Notes: a model not told the origin generated them from the sequence alone. Positions 41,099 to 51,800 are shown, counted from the stretch's first letter. The stretch: 64,000 nt of DNA from an uncultured Bacteroidales bacterium (GCA_902779165.1 CACZAN010000004.1:1-64000), one strand, 5' to 3'. A program made the numbers and translations.

Positions 41099-41848
41099 AT
41101 GATCCGAAGAGTTTTTATCATCAGCGCAATGCTCATGCTGGCAGTCTGCACGTGGGCGGCACACGAGGTGGCGGCACCTCAGAATATCTTTGCCCGCAAG
41201 TGCGTATCGCTCAACGGCGACTGGCACTATTTTGCCGACCCGCAGGAACAGGGCTATTACGATTACTGGATGCATCCCGTCCGCTGGGGGTACTTCCGCA
41301 ATGCCAAGCCACAGCGCCCGTCGGACCTCATAGAATATGACTTCGATGCCTCACCGACGATGCAGGTGCCAGGCGACTGGAACACGCAGGACGAACGGCT
41401 GTTCATGTACGAGGGTTCGGTGTGGTTTTGTAGAGAGTTTCAAGTTTCAGGTTTCAAGTTCCAAGTTAAAGCTGTGGTCAGCTTCAACCAGTATGTAGGA
41501 TGGTATCGCGACGTGCATGATGCGCCCCATATGCAATGGGAGATTCCGTACGACAAACCAGTCATCGTCAGCGAGTTCGGTGGCGGTGCGAAGGCCGGCC
41601 TACACGGCGATGTGGATCAGCGCAGGTCCGAGGAGTTCCAGGAACGCCTCTACCGCGAGAACCTTGCTATGTTAGAGAAGATCGACGGACTGGCAGGCAC
41701 CTTTCCCTGGGTGCTCAAGGACTTCCGTAAGCCGCGTCGTCTGTTGCCTGGCATTCAGGACATCTTCGACCGCAAAGTGCTCTACAGCGATCAAGGCCAG
41801 CGCAAGAAGGCATCCTACATCCTTCAAGAATGGTATCAGAAAAGATAA
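41099..41848 (+). pseudogene. GH2 family glycosidase with a large internal deletion
   Basis: 249 codons where about 600 are expected. The N-terminal part (signal peptide, then SLNGDWHYFADPQEQGYYDY ... VPGDWNTQDERLFMYEGSVWFCREF) is the start of the sugar-binding domain of a beta-glucuronidase-like enzyme. It jumps directly to the end of the catalytic barrel (VVSFNQYVGWYRD ... KPVIVSEFGGGAKAG ... TFPWVLKDFRKPRRLLPGIQD). The nucleophile region SEFGGG remains, but the acid/base region and most of the barrel are lost, so it should be inactive. The frame is open across the junction, where a TTTCAAGTTTCAGG-type repeat lies at 41437-41470. Confidence 0.85.
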
Positions 41849-41878
41849 TAGAATCAAGCCAAAATAATTAGGAGGAAT

Positions 41879-42910
41879 ATGAAAAACTTATTTAACACAT
41901 TTGCAGTATTGATTCTTATCGCATGGTGTGTACCACAAACCGTATGCGGACGCAAGGCTGCCTACCTGATGGTCTATTTCAAGGAGCACGGGCACAACGT
42001 GTATTTCGCCGTGAGCCGCGACGGACGCACGTTCACTGACGTCAACGGCGGCGAGCCAGTGATGACGGGCGACACACTGGCCGAGCAGAAGGGCATCCGC
42101 GATCCGCACCTGATGCGCGGCCCCGACGGCGCATTCTACCTGGCGATGACCGACTTGCACATCTATGCCAAGCAGGAAGGACTGCGCGAAACGGAATGGG
42201 AACGCGAGGGCTACGGATGGGGCAACAACCGCGCCATCGTACTGATGAAGTCGAATGACCTGATTCACTGGAAGCGCGCCAACATCCGACTGGACAAGGC
42301 ATTTCCCGACATTGGCGACATCGGCTGCGTCTGGGCACCTGCCACTGTCTATGACGAGGAGGCCGGCAAACTAATGCTCTCGTTCACCATGCGCTATGGA
42401 GCCGACGGACTGCACAAGCTCTATTACTTCTATGTCAACGACGACTACGACACGCTGCTGACACGCCCCCAGCAGCTATTCGAGCACCCGAAGGAATGCT
42501 CCTGCATCGACAGCGACATCACGAAAGTCGGCAACAAATACCACCTCTACTACGTGGCCCACGACAGCGACGACTCTGGCGTGAAGCACGCCGTCAGTGA
42601 CCACGCCACCGGTCCTTACACCTACGAGCCGCAGTGGTGCGACCCGGAACGGACGCCCTGCGAGGCACCTACGCTATGGCAAATGATCGGTCGCGACGAG
42701 TGGATTCTGATATATGATGTCTTCTCGGCCCGTCCCAACAACATGGGTTTCAGCTCCACCACCGACTTCGTTCACTACACCGACCTTGGGCACTTCAATC
42801 AGGGAGAGATGAAGACCACCAACTTCTCCTCGCCCAAACACGGTGCCGTCATCCAAATCACCAAGAAGGAACTGCGCAGGCTCCAAAAACAATGGAAGTT
42901 TAAATTGTAA
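41879..42910 (+). CDS. glycoside hydrolase family 43-like protein
   Basis: 343 residues. The signal peptide is followed by the five-bladed propeller pattern of GH43-like enzymes: YLMVYFKEHGHNVYFAVSRDGRTFTDVN, GIRDPHLMRGPDGAFYLAMTDL, GCVWAPATVYDEEAGKLMLSFT, CIDSDITKVGNKYHLYYVAH, and CEAPTLWQMIGRDEWILIYD. The conserved acidic residues in these blades are the likely catalytic set. It probably acts on arabinose- or xylose-containing side chains outside the cytoplasm. An unusually good AGGAGG ribosome-binding site lies 6 nt before the ATG. It follows the GH2 remnant and precedes a metallopeptidase. Confidence 0.88.
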   Translation: MKNLFNTFAVLILIAWCVPQTVCGRKAAYLMVYFKEHGHNVYFAVSRDGRTFTDVNGGEPVMTGDTLAEQKGIRDPHLMRGPDGAFYLAMTDLHIYAKQEGLRETEWEREGYGWGNNRAIVLMKSNDLIHWKRANIRLDKAFPDIGDIGCVWAPATVYDEEAGKLMLSFTMRYGADGLHKLYYFYVNDDYDTLLTRPQQLFEHPKECSCIDSDITKVGNKYHLYYVAHDSDDSGVKHAVSDHATGPYTYEPQWCDPERTPCEAPTLWQMIGRDEWILIYDVFSARPNNMGFSSTTDFVHYTDLGHFNQGEMKTTNFSSPKHGAVIQITKKELRRLQKQWKFKL

Positions 42911-42916
42911 GACTCA

Positions 42917-44221
42917 ATGATGAAGAAAATAATCTTTACTATCTTATGCTGTTTCGCAAGTTACATGACCTGCGAGGCACAGAATACGGAGTGTGCCGGT
43001 TATGTCATCCCCGAAGGCAAGGAGATTTACATTCCTGAGGAGTTGCGAGACAATGACTTCACCAACAACGATTCTCAGTGGAGCTACTACCGCATGGCTT
43101 GCACCCCCAATGTTGTATGCTTCTGGGAGAAGGGCTTTGGCGATGACCTCAGCAAGGCTCCCGACTTGGATGGGCAGCCCATGACCGTAGATTTGGACAA
43201 CCTTCTCGCGCGCGTAGAATATTTCTATAATGTGTATCGCGATATGATGGGATTCCTGCTGCCTAGCAGTAAGGCAGAGAAGTATCGCATGATGGTGATG
43301 CTGAAATACTCGTTGGAAGGGACGGCTTACGGAGGTTCATACGATGATACTATCGGTGCGTTGTGGATTACGCCCAACCGCGTTCAGGACGAGACACTCA
43401 ACAGCATCGCACATGAATTGGGTCATTCCTTCCAGATACAAATTGCCTGCGACGGACAGTCCGAGGGTATGGGCGGCGGCATCTTCGAAACCAGTGCGCA
43501 ATGGATGCTCTGGCAGGTGAATCCGCGCTGGACTACTGACGAGAATTACCACTGGGAGGCTTACAAGAAGAATATTCACCTAAGTCTCTTCCACTTCGAG
43601 AATATGTATCATGCGCCCTTTGTGCTGGAATACTGGAGCTACCTGCACGGCCTCACCTACATGGCCGATATGTTCCGAGGCGGCAGACACGGCGAGGATT
43701 TCGCGCAGACCTACATGAGGATGTACGATGTAGATGTAAAACAAATGGGCGGCGAACTGCTGGACTGCTACAGCCGCCTCATCACCTTCGACTTCCCAGA
43801 CAAGCGTAAGGAAAGCCTGCGTTACGCCTGCGAACTGCGAAGCGAGATGAAAGATACCCTCGATGGCTGGCGGACGCCAGTCAACGTCCCTCAGACCTAC
43901 GGTTTCAATGTAGATGAAATTCCGCTGCCTGCTATTGGCAAGACTGTCAAAGTTCAATTCCGTGGGCTGCCCAAAGACGATAACATCGGCTATCGCTATG
44001 GGCTTGTAGCTGTGGACAATAATAACACCCCCACCTACATAGGAGCGCACTCAGACATGAAGAATACGCTCACCTTCAAGAACCCGGGTAACATAAAGCA
44101 CCTCTATCTCGTCGTAGTCGGTTGCCCGACCAAAGAGTATAAGCCCACATTCGATTCAGCCCCTGCCACATATCCCTATATAATAAGGTATTCACCAAGA
44201 AGTACGGACAATCTCAAATAG
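42917..44221 (+). CDS. DUF6055 family metallopeptidase-like protein
   Basis: 434 residues with a signal peptide (IIFTILCCFASYMTCEA). The central HELGHSFQ is a zinc HExxH motif, followed by GMGGGIFETSAQWMLWQVN, the surroundings typical of DUF6055 proteins in Bacteroidota. The C-terminal 130 residues form a probable beta-sandwich (VKVQFRGLPKDDNIGYRYGLVAV). It is secreted or periplasmic, likely degrades protein or glycoprotein, and follows the GH43 gene after 6 nt. Confidence 0.82.
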   Translation: MMKKIIFTILCCFASYMTCEAQNTECAGYVIPEGKEIYIPEELRDNDFTNNDSQWSYYRMACTPNVVCFWEKGFGDDLSKAPDLDGQPMTVDLDNLLARVEYFYNVYRDMMGFLLPSSKAEKYRMMVMLKYSLEGTAYGGSYDDTIGALWITPNRVQDETLNSIAHELGHSFQIQIACDGQSEGMGGGIFETSAQWMLWQVNPRWTTDENYHWEAYKKNIHLSLFHFENMYHAPFVLEYWSYLHGLTYMADMFRGGRHGEDFAQTYMRMYDVDVKQMGGELLDCYSRLITFDFPDKRKESLRYACELRSEMKDTLDGWRTPVNVPQTYGFNVDEIPLPAIGKTVKVQFRGLPKDDNIGYRYGLVAVDNNNTPTYIGAHSDMKNTLTFKNPGNIKHLYLVVVGCPTKEYKPTFDSAPATYPYIIRYSPRSTDNLK

Positions 44222-44275
44222 ATCAAAGGAACATCTCCAATATATCTCCAATAGAACTAGTATTTAGCCCTATCC

Positions 44276-45943
44276 TCATGAATTCTTTTTCCTCTTGCGG
44301 TGGAAGTTGAGGTGTGGCTTGACCTTCAGCTTGCGCATATTATCGGTGTTGGTGAAGGAGAAGTCGCAGGAAAGATCGATGCGGCGCCCTTTGTTGGAGA
44401 TGGTGCCCTGGGCCTCGGCGCCGTCGCTGACAATTGTCGCCTCGATGTTTCGGACGGTAGCGAACTTATAGCTGGCCTCGGTGATGTCGGCATTCACGTT
44501 GCCGATGGGCAGTTTGCCTCCTTTATGTCGCCTCATGCGGGCTGTGCGGGGCTTGGAGATGTCGAAACGGAAGTTGGCGCGACAGGCGATGGGACCGATG
44601 TCGCTCATATCGAAGACCTTGCCGAGTTGCAGGGCGGTGGTGCGGACATTTCCGAAAACGTATTTGTTGAGTCCGTCGACCGTGAAGTTCATGTTGACGG
44701 CTCCAGCCTGCGTGCCCAGTCGCCCCACAAAGGTCTGCCGTTTGTAGAAGACGTCGAAGTATCCTTTGTAGTCGATACGGCCAAGGGCGTGGAGCTGTTT
44801 CATCATGTGTTTCTTGACGGGGAAGTGGTTGATGATGCGTTCGGGTATGCCGGACTGGGCTGTCATGCTGCTTACGTCGAAATGCACCTGTCGCTGAAGC
44901 TTATCGCGCAGGTGGGTGATGTTGCCCTGAGCTTGTATGCTCAGGCGTTGGTCGGTGGTGGATACTTGGACGTCGGAGAATTGCATGCCGTCGGCATCGC
45001 CGTCGAGGGAGCATTGCACTTGCAGCTGTGTCGTGAAGTCCTTCAGCACGGGGGCGAAGGGCTGGGAGATGTCACGCAGCTGGGTGGTGACGCTGAGGTG
45101 GGGGGCATGGTAAGAGATTGTGCGGTCCTTTGCCTTGTCGGGCAGCAATAGAAGGACGTTGGGGAGGGAGATGTGTGAGTGCGGCAGGCTGATATCGACG
45201 TTGTGCAGGCTGAGGCTGTCCTTACAGATGTCACCATGGAGACATAGGCTGTCGAGCTGCAGTCCAGAGCCGCGATCGAGGATGGAGCATTCTGTGAGGC
45301 GGAGGCGTGCGCCTTCGGCGGTGATGTGCTCCAACCGCACCTTCATCGAAGCCAGTAGGTCGAGATGTCCGACTTCGAAGGCGCCTCGGTGCGGACGTGC
45401 AATATTGCGGCGCGGCTGGCCGTTGTCGGTGGTGAAGTGGAGGCTGTCGAGTCCGATGTCCAGCGTGGCAATGTGGAAAGCCATCGGGGACGATGCTTTC
45501 TCTGCTGGAGGCTGGGATTCGGAAGCTTTGGATTTCTTGAAGGCATCAAGGAGAAACTGGAAGTTGGTGGCGCTGTCTGTCGGCGAGGCGGGTTGGCAGA
45601 GCGTGGCGCAGATACCGCTGAACTCGGCCTTGGTGACCACCACCTCACGCCGACGCAGGGCTTTCATGTCGAGGCCCAGTGCCAGCCGTCCTACCCCGAG
45701 CATGCGGCGTCCCTGACGGTCATCGAGTTCCACGTCGCGGAACACCACGGTGCCGCTGAGCAGACGGATGCTGACGTGTCCCACGCGGACGTCGGTCTGC
45801 AGTTGCTCTTTCAATGAGGATACGAAGCTTTGCATCAAGCGGTTCTGGACAGCTTCAGTGTTCAGCAATATCGCAGCGGCCGCCACCAGAACGATGACGA
45901 CAGCCGCGAGTATGCCTAACACTTTCAGAACCTTACGGAGCAT
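44276..45943 (-). CDS. AsmA-like inner-membrane-anchored protein
   Basis: 555 residues. One N-terminal membrane helix (VLGILAAVVIVLVAAAAILL) is followed by NTEAVQNRLMQSFVSSLKEQLQTDVRVGHVSIRLLSGTVVFRDVELDD, the start of an AsmA/TamB-type domain, and a long repetitive beta region (GNITHLRDKLQRQVHFDVSS, GRIDYKGYFDVFYKR). Such proteins are thought to span the periplasm and carry lipids to the outer membrane. The end is a strongly basic HRKRKKNS. It follows the DUF2147 gene by 5 nt. Confidence 0.8.
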   Translation of the reverse strand: MLRKVLKVLGILAAVVIVLVAAAAILLNTEAVQNRLMQSFVSSLKEQLQTDVRVGHVSIRLLSGTVVFRDVELDDRQGRRMLGVGRLALGLDMKALRRREVVVTKAEFSGICATLCQPASPTDSATNFQFLLDAFKKSKASESQPPAEKASSPMAFHIATLDIGLDSLHFTTDNGQPRRNIARPHRGAFEVGHLDLLASMKVRLEHITAEGARLRLTECSILDRGSGLQLDSLCLHGDICKDSLSLHNVDISLPHSHISLPNVLLLLPDKAKDRTISYHAPHLSVTTQLRDISQPFAPVLKDFTTQLQVQCSLDGDADGMQFSDVQVSTTDQRLSIQAQGNITHLRDKLQRQVHFDVSSMTAQSGIPERIINHFPVKKHMMKQLHALGRIDYKGYFDVFYKRQTFVGRLGTQAGAVNMNFTVDGLNKYVFGNVRTTALQLGKVFDMSDIGPIACRANFRFDISKPRTARMRRHKGGKLPIGNVNADITEASYKFATVRNIEATIVSDGAEAQGTISNKGRRIDLSCDFSFTNTDNMRKLKVKPHLNFHRKRKKNS

Positions 45944-45948
45944 ACACC

Positions 45949-46347
45949 TTATTTAGCGCGCTTCCAGGTCTGGGTCTCGCGGAAGATGCCAAGGTAGCCG
46001 CGTACTTTCAGGTCGTTGCCGTCGAGCCAGATGGCGCACTTGTAACTCTTGCCAGACTTGGGGTCATAGACTTTGCCGCCCTCGTATTTGTCGCCTTTCT
46101 TGGTGAGGCCACTGAGGAGGTCTACGCCCATGAGTTTGCGGCCGCGGAGCTTGGCATCGGGGTTTTTGGAGTCCTTGGTGTCGGGGCCTTGCTGCAGCCA
46201 GACAACTTTGCCATTGACTTTTCCGTCCTTCTCATAGATTTCGACTTGTGCGTCGCCCTCTTCTGTCAGCCAGCGGCCGATGACGCTCTGTGCGTTGGTG
46301 GTGAGGGAGGTGATGGCCAGTGCCATCAATAAGAACATCTTTTTCAT
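45949..46347 (-). CDS. DUF2147 family secreted protein
   Basis: 132 residues. Signal peptide MKKMFLLMALAITSLTTNA, then GRWLTEEGDAQVEIYEKDGKVNGKVVWL, GVDLLSGLTKKGDKYEGGKVYDPKSGKSYKCAIWLDGNDLKVRGYLGIFRETQTWKR, the complete DUF2147 beta-barrel. It is periplasmic and of unknown function. It is the first gene of a two-gene unit with the AsmA-like gene. Confidence 0.92.
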   Translation of the reverse strand: MKKMFLLMALAITSLTTNAQSVIGRWLTEEGDAQVEIYEKDGKVNGKVVWLQQGPDTKDSKNPDAKLRGRKLMGVDLLSGLTKKGDKYEGGKVYDPKSGKSYKCAIWLDGNDLKVRGYLGIFRETQTWKRAK

Positions 46348-46380
46348 AGGATTGAATTTGTTATTTATTTAGGTTTTAAC

Positions 46381-46445
46381 TAATTATACATTATACATTC
46401 TTGAAGTATCAAGCGACCAGAGGTCGAGCGATCAATTATACATTA
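46381..46445. repeat. AT-rich element E6, 65 bp
   Basis: Identical over 65 bp, in inverted orientation, to 24756-24820. Its TAA (46443-46445 on the minus strand) is the stop codon of uvrA. Confidence 0.95.
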
Positions 46446-48890
46446 CAAATACGGCGCTGTGACGGAATCGGGGCTGGCGATCATCTCAGCAGGTGTTCCC
46501 TGGAAGATCAGGCGTCCGCCGTCTTCGCCTGCTCCAGGTCCGAGTTCGATGACATAGTCAGCAGCGCGGATGACATCGGTGTTGTGCTCGATGACGAAGA
46601 GGGTGTTGCCCTCTGCCACGAGTTCACGGAAGAGTTCGATGATACGCTGTACGTCCTTCAGGTGGAGGCCATCGGTGGGTTCGTCGATGATAAATATCTT
46701 TCCTTGTTCCCCCAGGTGCGACGCCATTTTCAGTCGCTGAAGCTCACCTCCGGACAGGGTGGACAGAGCTTGGTTGAGGTGTAGGTAGCCGAGCCCCACT
46801 CGCTTGAGCGGCCTCAACTTCTGCTCGATGACGGTGTTGGGGAAGAAATCGCTGGCCAGACGCACGCTGAGGTCGAAGACTTCGGCGATGGAGAGGGCAC
46901 CAAGGAAAAGCCCACCCCCGGCCCCTCCCCGGGGAGGAGAGTTCTTTTCTGCTTGCCCGGGGCCTGTCTGTTCTCCCCTCCCCGGGGCGGGGGCGGGGGT
47001 GGACTGTTGCTCACTTCCCTTTATTTTATATTGCAGCGCCTCCTTGCTGAAACGGAGTCCGCCGCAGGCTTCGCACACGGTTTCGATATTGTCCATGAAT
47101 GCCATCTCGGAGATGATGACACCCTTGCCGCCGCAGACGGGGCAGGCGCCCTTACCGTTGAAGGTAAAGTACGCCTCTTTCAGGTGGAACTTGCGGGCAA
47201 AGAGCTTGCGGATATCCGAAGCTACATCCATATAGGTGGCAGGAGTGGAACGGAGGCTGACGCCAATGTCCTTCTGACTGATATATACGATGTCCTTAGG
47301 CTGCGGGTAGGCACGGCGGAAACACTCCATCAGCGAGCTCTTGCCTGAACCGGCGACTCCGGCAATGACGGTGAAGCGACCGAGAGGAAGAGAGAGGGAG
47401 AGGTCGCGGAGGTTGTGGAGAGAGGCCGAGGATAAAGTAAATGACCCTGCCCCAAAGAGCTCACCCCCAGCCACTCCCTGGGGAGGGGAGTCCTTTTCCG
47501 CTTGCCCACTACCAGTCTGTTCTCCCCTCCCTGGGGAGGGGGCGGGGGTGGGCTCTTCCACCTTAGTCCTTAATGCTTCTCCCGTCGCAGTTCCACTATT
47601 CAGCAGTTCTTCGTAGGTTCCTTCGAAGACAACATGGCCGCCGTCAATGCCTGGGCCGGGTCCCATATCTACGATATGGTCGGCGATGCGTATCATCTCG
47701 CGGTGATGCTCAACGAGGAGGACGGTGTTGCCCGCATCGCGGAGGCGCTGCACGCTGTGCTTCATTAGTTCTATGTCGCGGTTGTGGAGTCCCACGCTGG
47801 GTTCGTCGAGGATGTAGAGGACATCGGCGAGCGAGGAGTTGATGTACTTGGCAATCTTACAGCGCTGTGCCTCGCCACCGGAGAGGGTGCCTACGGCACG
47901 GTCGAGGCTGAGGTAGCCCAGCCCTATTTCCTCGAGAGCGGTGAGGCGTGCGCCGATGGCGGCTTTCATATCCACCGCCAGCGGGGATTCGATGCTGCGA
48001 ATCCATTCATTGAGGCGTGTGATGCTCATGGCACACACCTCGGCGATATTTTTACCTTGAATCTTACACGACCGCACGCGTTCGCACACACGCGAACCTC
48101 CGCAGTCAGGACAGGTGCCCATGCGCAACATAGGATTCAGCACGGCGGCATGCAGCAGTCCCTCCTCAGAGTTGATGATGCTGCGATACATGCGGGGAAT
48201 GAGGCCTTCGTACTTTGCCGTCTTCGGCCAATTGGCGGGCGGATTCTTCAGCTTGATCTGCGGGCTGTTGAGGAAGAGGTCGAGTTCCTCGGGCGTGTAG
48301 TCGCGGATTTTCTTGTCGAGGTCGAAGAGTCCGCTGTAGGCATAGCGTATCCAGCGCCAGCCGCCCTTTCCGAAGGCGATGTAGTGGATGGTATCTTCGT
48401 CGTTCAGGCTCTTGTCGAAATCTACCAGTTTATGAATATCCAATTCACGGATTTCGCCCAGCCCGGAGCAGCGGGGGCAGCTGCCTTCGGGATGGTTGAA
48501 GCTGAAGGATTCAGCATAGCCCACGAAAGGTTGGCCAACGCGCGAAAACAGCAGGCGCAACAGGGCATAGATGTCAGTATAGGTGCCGACGGTGGAACGC
48601 GAGTTGTTGGCAGGTTTCTTCTGGTCGATGACGATGGCGATAGGCAGGTTCTCGATGGCATCGACATGTGGACGCCCATATTTCGGCAGGTACTGCTGGA
48701 CGAAGGTGGGGAAGGTGTCGTTCAATTCGCGACGCGACTTGGCTGCGATGGTGTCGAGGACCAAAGAACTCTTGCCCGAGCCCGAGACGCCGGTGAAGAC
48801 GGTGATCTGGTGCTTGGGGATGGCGAGTGAGACGTCCTTCAGGTTATTCTCCCTCGCGCCACGGATGATGATGGAATCTATGTTATTCAA
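46443..48890 (-). CDS. uvrA: UvrA-like excinuclease ATPase with two in-frame inserts
   Basis: 815 residues, the short UvrA class. The first ATPase has GVSGSGKSS at 34-42, zinc-type cysteines (CPRC, CPDC), and LSGGEAQRCKIAKYI. The second has AGVAGSGKSSL, CPVCGG and CEACGG, and LSGGELQRLKMASHL followed by DEPTDGLH. Two 31-codon inserts of one element family are present, one in the linker between the halves (about 446-477) and one between QYKIKG and LSIAEVFDLS (about 628-660). The start appears to be a TTG that overlaps the putA stop by 8 nt. It may act in DNA damage recognition or, like other short UvrA proteins, in drug tolerance. Confidence 0.9.
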   Translation of the reverse strand: MNNIDSIIIRGARENNLKDVSLAIPKHQITVFTGVSGSGKSSLVLDTIAAKSRRELNDTFPTFVQQYLPKYGRPHVDAIENLPIAIVIDQKKPANNSRSTVGTYTDIYALLRLLFSRVGQPFVGYAESFSFNHPEGSCPRCSGLGEIRELDIHKLVDFDKSLNDEDTIHYIAFGKGGWRWIRYAYSGLFDLDKKIRDYTPEELDLFLNSPQIKLKNPPANWPKTAKYEGLIPRMYRSIINSEEGLLHAAVLNPMLRMGTCPDCGGSRVCERVRSCKIQGKNIAEVCAMSITRLNEWIRSIESPLAVDMKAAIGARLTALEEIGLGYLSLDRAVGTLSGGEAQRCKIAKYINSSLADVLYILDEPSVGLHNRDIELMKHSVQRLRDAGNTVLLVEHHREMIRIADHIVDMGPGPGIDGGHVVFEGTYEELLNSGTATGEALRTKVEEPTPAPSPGRGEQTGSGQAEKDSPPQGVAGGELFGAGSFTLSSASLHNLRDLSLSLPLGRFTVIAGVAGSGKSSLMECFRRAYPQPKDIVYISQKDIGVSLRSTPATYMDVASDIRKLFARKFHLKEAYFTFNGKGACPVCGGKGVIISEMAFMDNIETVCEACGGLRFSKEALQYKIKGSEQQSTPAPAPGRGEQTGPGQAEKNSPPRGGAGGGLFLGALSIAEVFDLSVRLASDFFPNTVIEQKLRPLKRVGLGYLHLNQALSTLSGGELQRLKMASHLGEQGKIFIIDEPTDGLHLKDVQRIIELFRELVAEGNTLFVIEHNTDVIRAADYVIELGPGAGEDGGRLIFQGTPAEMIASPDSVTAPYL
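46911..47003. repeat. 93-bp in-frame palindromic element in uvrA, copy A
   Basis: Arms CCCACCCCCGGCCCCTCCCC and CCCCTCCCCGGGG...GGGGGTGG face each other around a central TTCTTTTCTGCTTGCCC. It encodes TPAPAPGRGEQTGPGQAEKN (then SPPRGGAGG) on the minus strand without breaking the frame. It is about 86 percent identical to copy B by eye. Confidence 0.93.
47460..47552. repeat. 93-bp in-frame palindromic element in uvrA, copy B
   Basis: Same length, orientation and frame as copy A, encoding TPAPSPGRGEQTGSGQAEKD (then SPPQGVAGG). It is placed in the linker between the two ATPase halves. Confidence 0.93.
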
Positions 48891-51800
48891 TAGGAGGTAC
48901 TTCGATTTGCGAACCGTAGCGGTGGTATTCGTTGGAGATGGACTGTTCCTGCAGATAGTAGATGAGTTCTATACGCCCATCACTCACAGGTGCCGCCTGA
49001 ACAAGGGGCTTACCCGCGGCTGCAGCAGCCTCCGTTAGCTGTGCCAGCACATTATCGGAGATCACACGAATGCTTTCATACTTCTTGATATGGGCACAGA
49101 AGTCATTCAGGCTTTCGACCTCCATCTCACAGGAAGCGGATTTTGTGAACTGGCTGGCGATCGGATGACTCTCGTCAAAAGACACCGTCAGCTTGGTGCC
49201 CACAGTTTCTGCCGCCTCAACGACCATCTGCACATGTTCCAAAGTCTCATCACCAAAGAGACGCAAGGCCATACCGCCATGTCGCAACGGCAGATAGCGA
49301 AGGATGTTCTGTTCCCCACGGATATCCGGCCTAAGGTTGCGGGCATGACGGAACTCACGCTCGTACCATTCAGCGTAGGACTCATGGAAGCTGGTGGAAG
49401 TACCGGGCTTGTCGTTGATGACAACGAACTGCATGAGGTAGTTGGAGCCACCGGAAGCCAGTCCTTTCATGCCGCCAAAAGGTTGACGCCCCACGACAGC
49501 ACCTGTGATTCCGCGGTTGATGTAGAGGTTCCCCACCTGCACATGTTCTTTCCAGTAGCGTTGTTCCTGCTCGTCAAGCGATTGCAGGCCACTGGTGATG
49601 CTTCCGAGGCTGTTGACCAGCGCCACCGCCTCCTCTAACGTGTCGAAAGGTGCCACTGTCAGCAATGGAGCGCAGAGGGGTGTTCGGAAAGTATAGGAGT
49701 TGGGGCGCACCAAATCTTGCAACTTCACTGTCGGCCGCAGGATGAAACGTTCATCATCCACGAACTCCGGAGCTACCAGCCAACGCTCGCCCTCATCTAA
49801 CTGCAATGCTCGCTGCTGGCGTTCGTTCTGGTTGGTAATCATGGGCCCCACGATGTTTCCAGCATTCCAAACGGGACCGCACATCAGCGACGAGGCGCAG
49901 TCCTTGAGTTTCTCCATAAAGTCCTCACTTTCATAGACAGACCGCTCCACCAACAATAGGGAACAAGCGGAAACCCCCTGCCCTGCCCCCCTGAATGCGG
50001 AGTGACAGGCATTCATGATGGCATGACAACGGTCGCCCTTGGCGGTGAGGATGATTGCATTCTTGTGACCCTCGGGGTAGACTTCGGGCACCGGAATCTC
50101 GTTCAGTTGTATGGAATCCTTCGGATAGCCTGCATCGTAGAAAGCGCGAACAATGAGTCTTACTACGGGGAATGCAGGGGCATCGGCCGAGAGGGTGCAG
50201 GTGTTTCCTGTGCCCAATGCGGCGGCAATGAATCCGACGGGAGCAGCGCATGCGGCATTCCAAGTGGCCTTGTAGCTTAGAGCTCCACGCGGCTTCATTT
50301 CTATGTCGCCCAATTCCTTAAACTGGTGGATGCCGACCGCATAGTAGCGGCAATAATCCATTGCAGCCGTTACCTCAGCGTCAGCATCCTCGATGGTCTT
50401 TCCGAGAGATGCACACATACAGCCGCAGAGGTCTGCACGAAGTTCACCGAGACGGTTGGCAACAGCAAAGAGAGACCCATCCCCGTCCTTGATAGAGGAG
50501 AGAGGCTGCGCGGTCTCAACTTCATCATTTACAATTCTCGATTTAGAGCCCCACTTCTCAAAGATCTTCTCCACCCACCGCTGGTTGCATTCGCGGTCGA
50601 AGTCGGTGTCCGGCTCATTAACGAAGACATCCTGAGATTCCGGACCCACGTAGGGCTGGTTACGGTCTTGTGTGCGGGTGGGAGTGTGATCCAGATGATC
50701 CTTCATATTGTAGGCTTCGGTGAACTGACGCTGCAGTTCGTGCCATTCCTTTGAGTCGGGCTTCAGGGAGAAACTGTGGGTCAGGAAATTGTCGGGAGCC
50801 GTGTTCTCGTCCATACGACGAACGAGGTAGCTGATGGCATTGAGGAAGTTTTCCTTCTTCACCACGGGCGTATAAAGAATGACATGGTTGCCCAGTTTCT
50901 TCTGTGCACGCCAAACGTGGTTGGCCATACCTTCCAGCATCTCGAAACAGAAGCAGTCCTTCGGCGTCTGGTACATCTGCGTAAGGAGGTACGCATAGGA
51001 GATGGTGAAGAGGTTGTGGGATGCCATACCGATATGCAGCACCCGTGCATTCTCTGGCTTCAGACCTCGCTCGATGAGGTGGAGGTAGTTGGCATCCACC
51101 TCGGTCTTGCTCTTGCGCACCGGATTCGGCCATCCACGCAGGTCGCTGACAATGTTCTCCATATCGAGGTTGCAGCCCTTGACGATTCGCATCTTGATAG
51201 GTGAACCGCCTTCGGCCACGCGCTGACGGGCAAACTCCAACAGTTCGTTCTGGAAGCCCTCGGCATCAGGCAGATAGGCCTGAACGACGATACCTGCCTC
51301 GTAGCTCTTGAACTGCGGCAGCGAGAGTACATCCTTGAACACGCGCATCGTCAGATGAGCGTCCTTGTACTCCTCCATATCCAAATTGATGAACTTGGGC
51401 TTCGTCACGCCATTGGCATCCGTGTAAGGATGGTCGATGGCCGCCTGGTAGAGGGCAGAGATGCGCTTAATGAGTTCCGGGTAGCACTCCTTATAATTTA
51501 ATGCGTGCGTCTGCGCGTAGATGCCCGAAATCTTAACGGAGATGTAGTTGATGTCCGGCTCCTTCAGGGCGTCGAAGTAGGAATAGTAACGCTTATCGGC
51601 CTCGGCCTCTCCTAGAACCACCTCTCCCAACAGGTTCACGTTTTGTCCGATGTCATCTTTGAAGCGCGTTGCCAGATGTTCGGTAAGGCTGGGACGCGCA
51701 GCATTGATGATGACTCGACTGGTATCGCGACGCAGTCTCCACTTGATGATAGGGACAGCGACCCAGTTAAATAGCGGCTTGTAGGCGAACTTCTGATACA

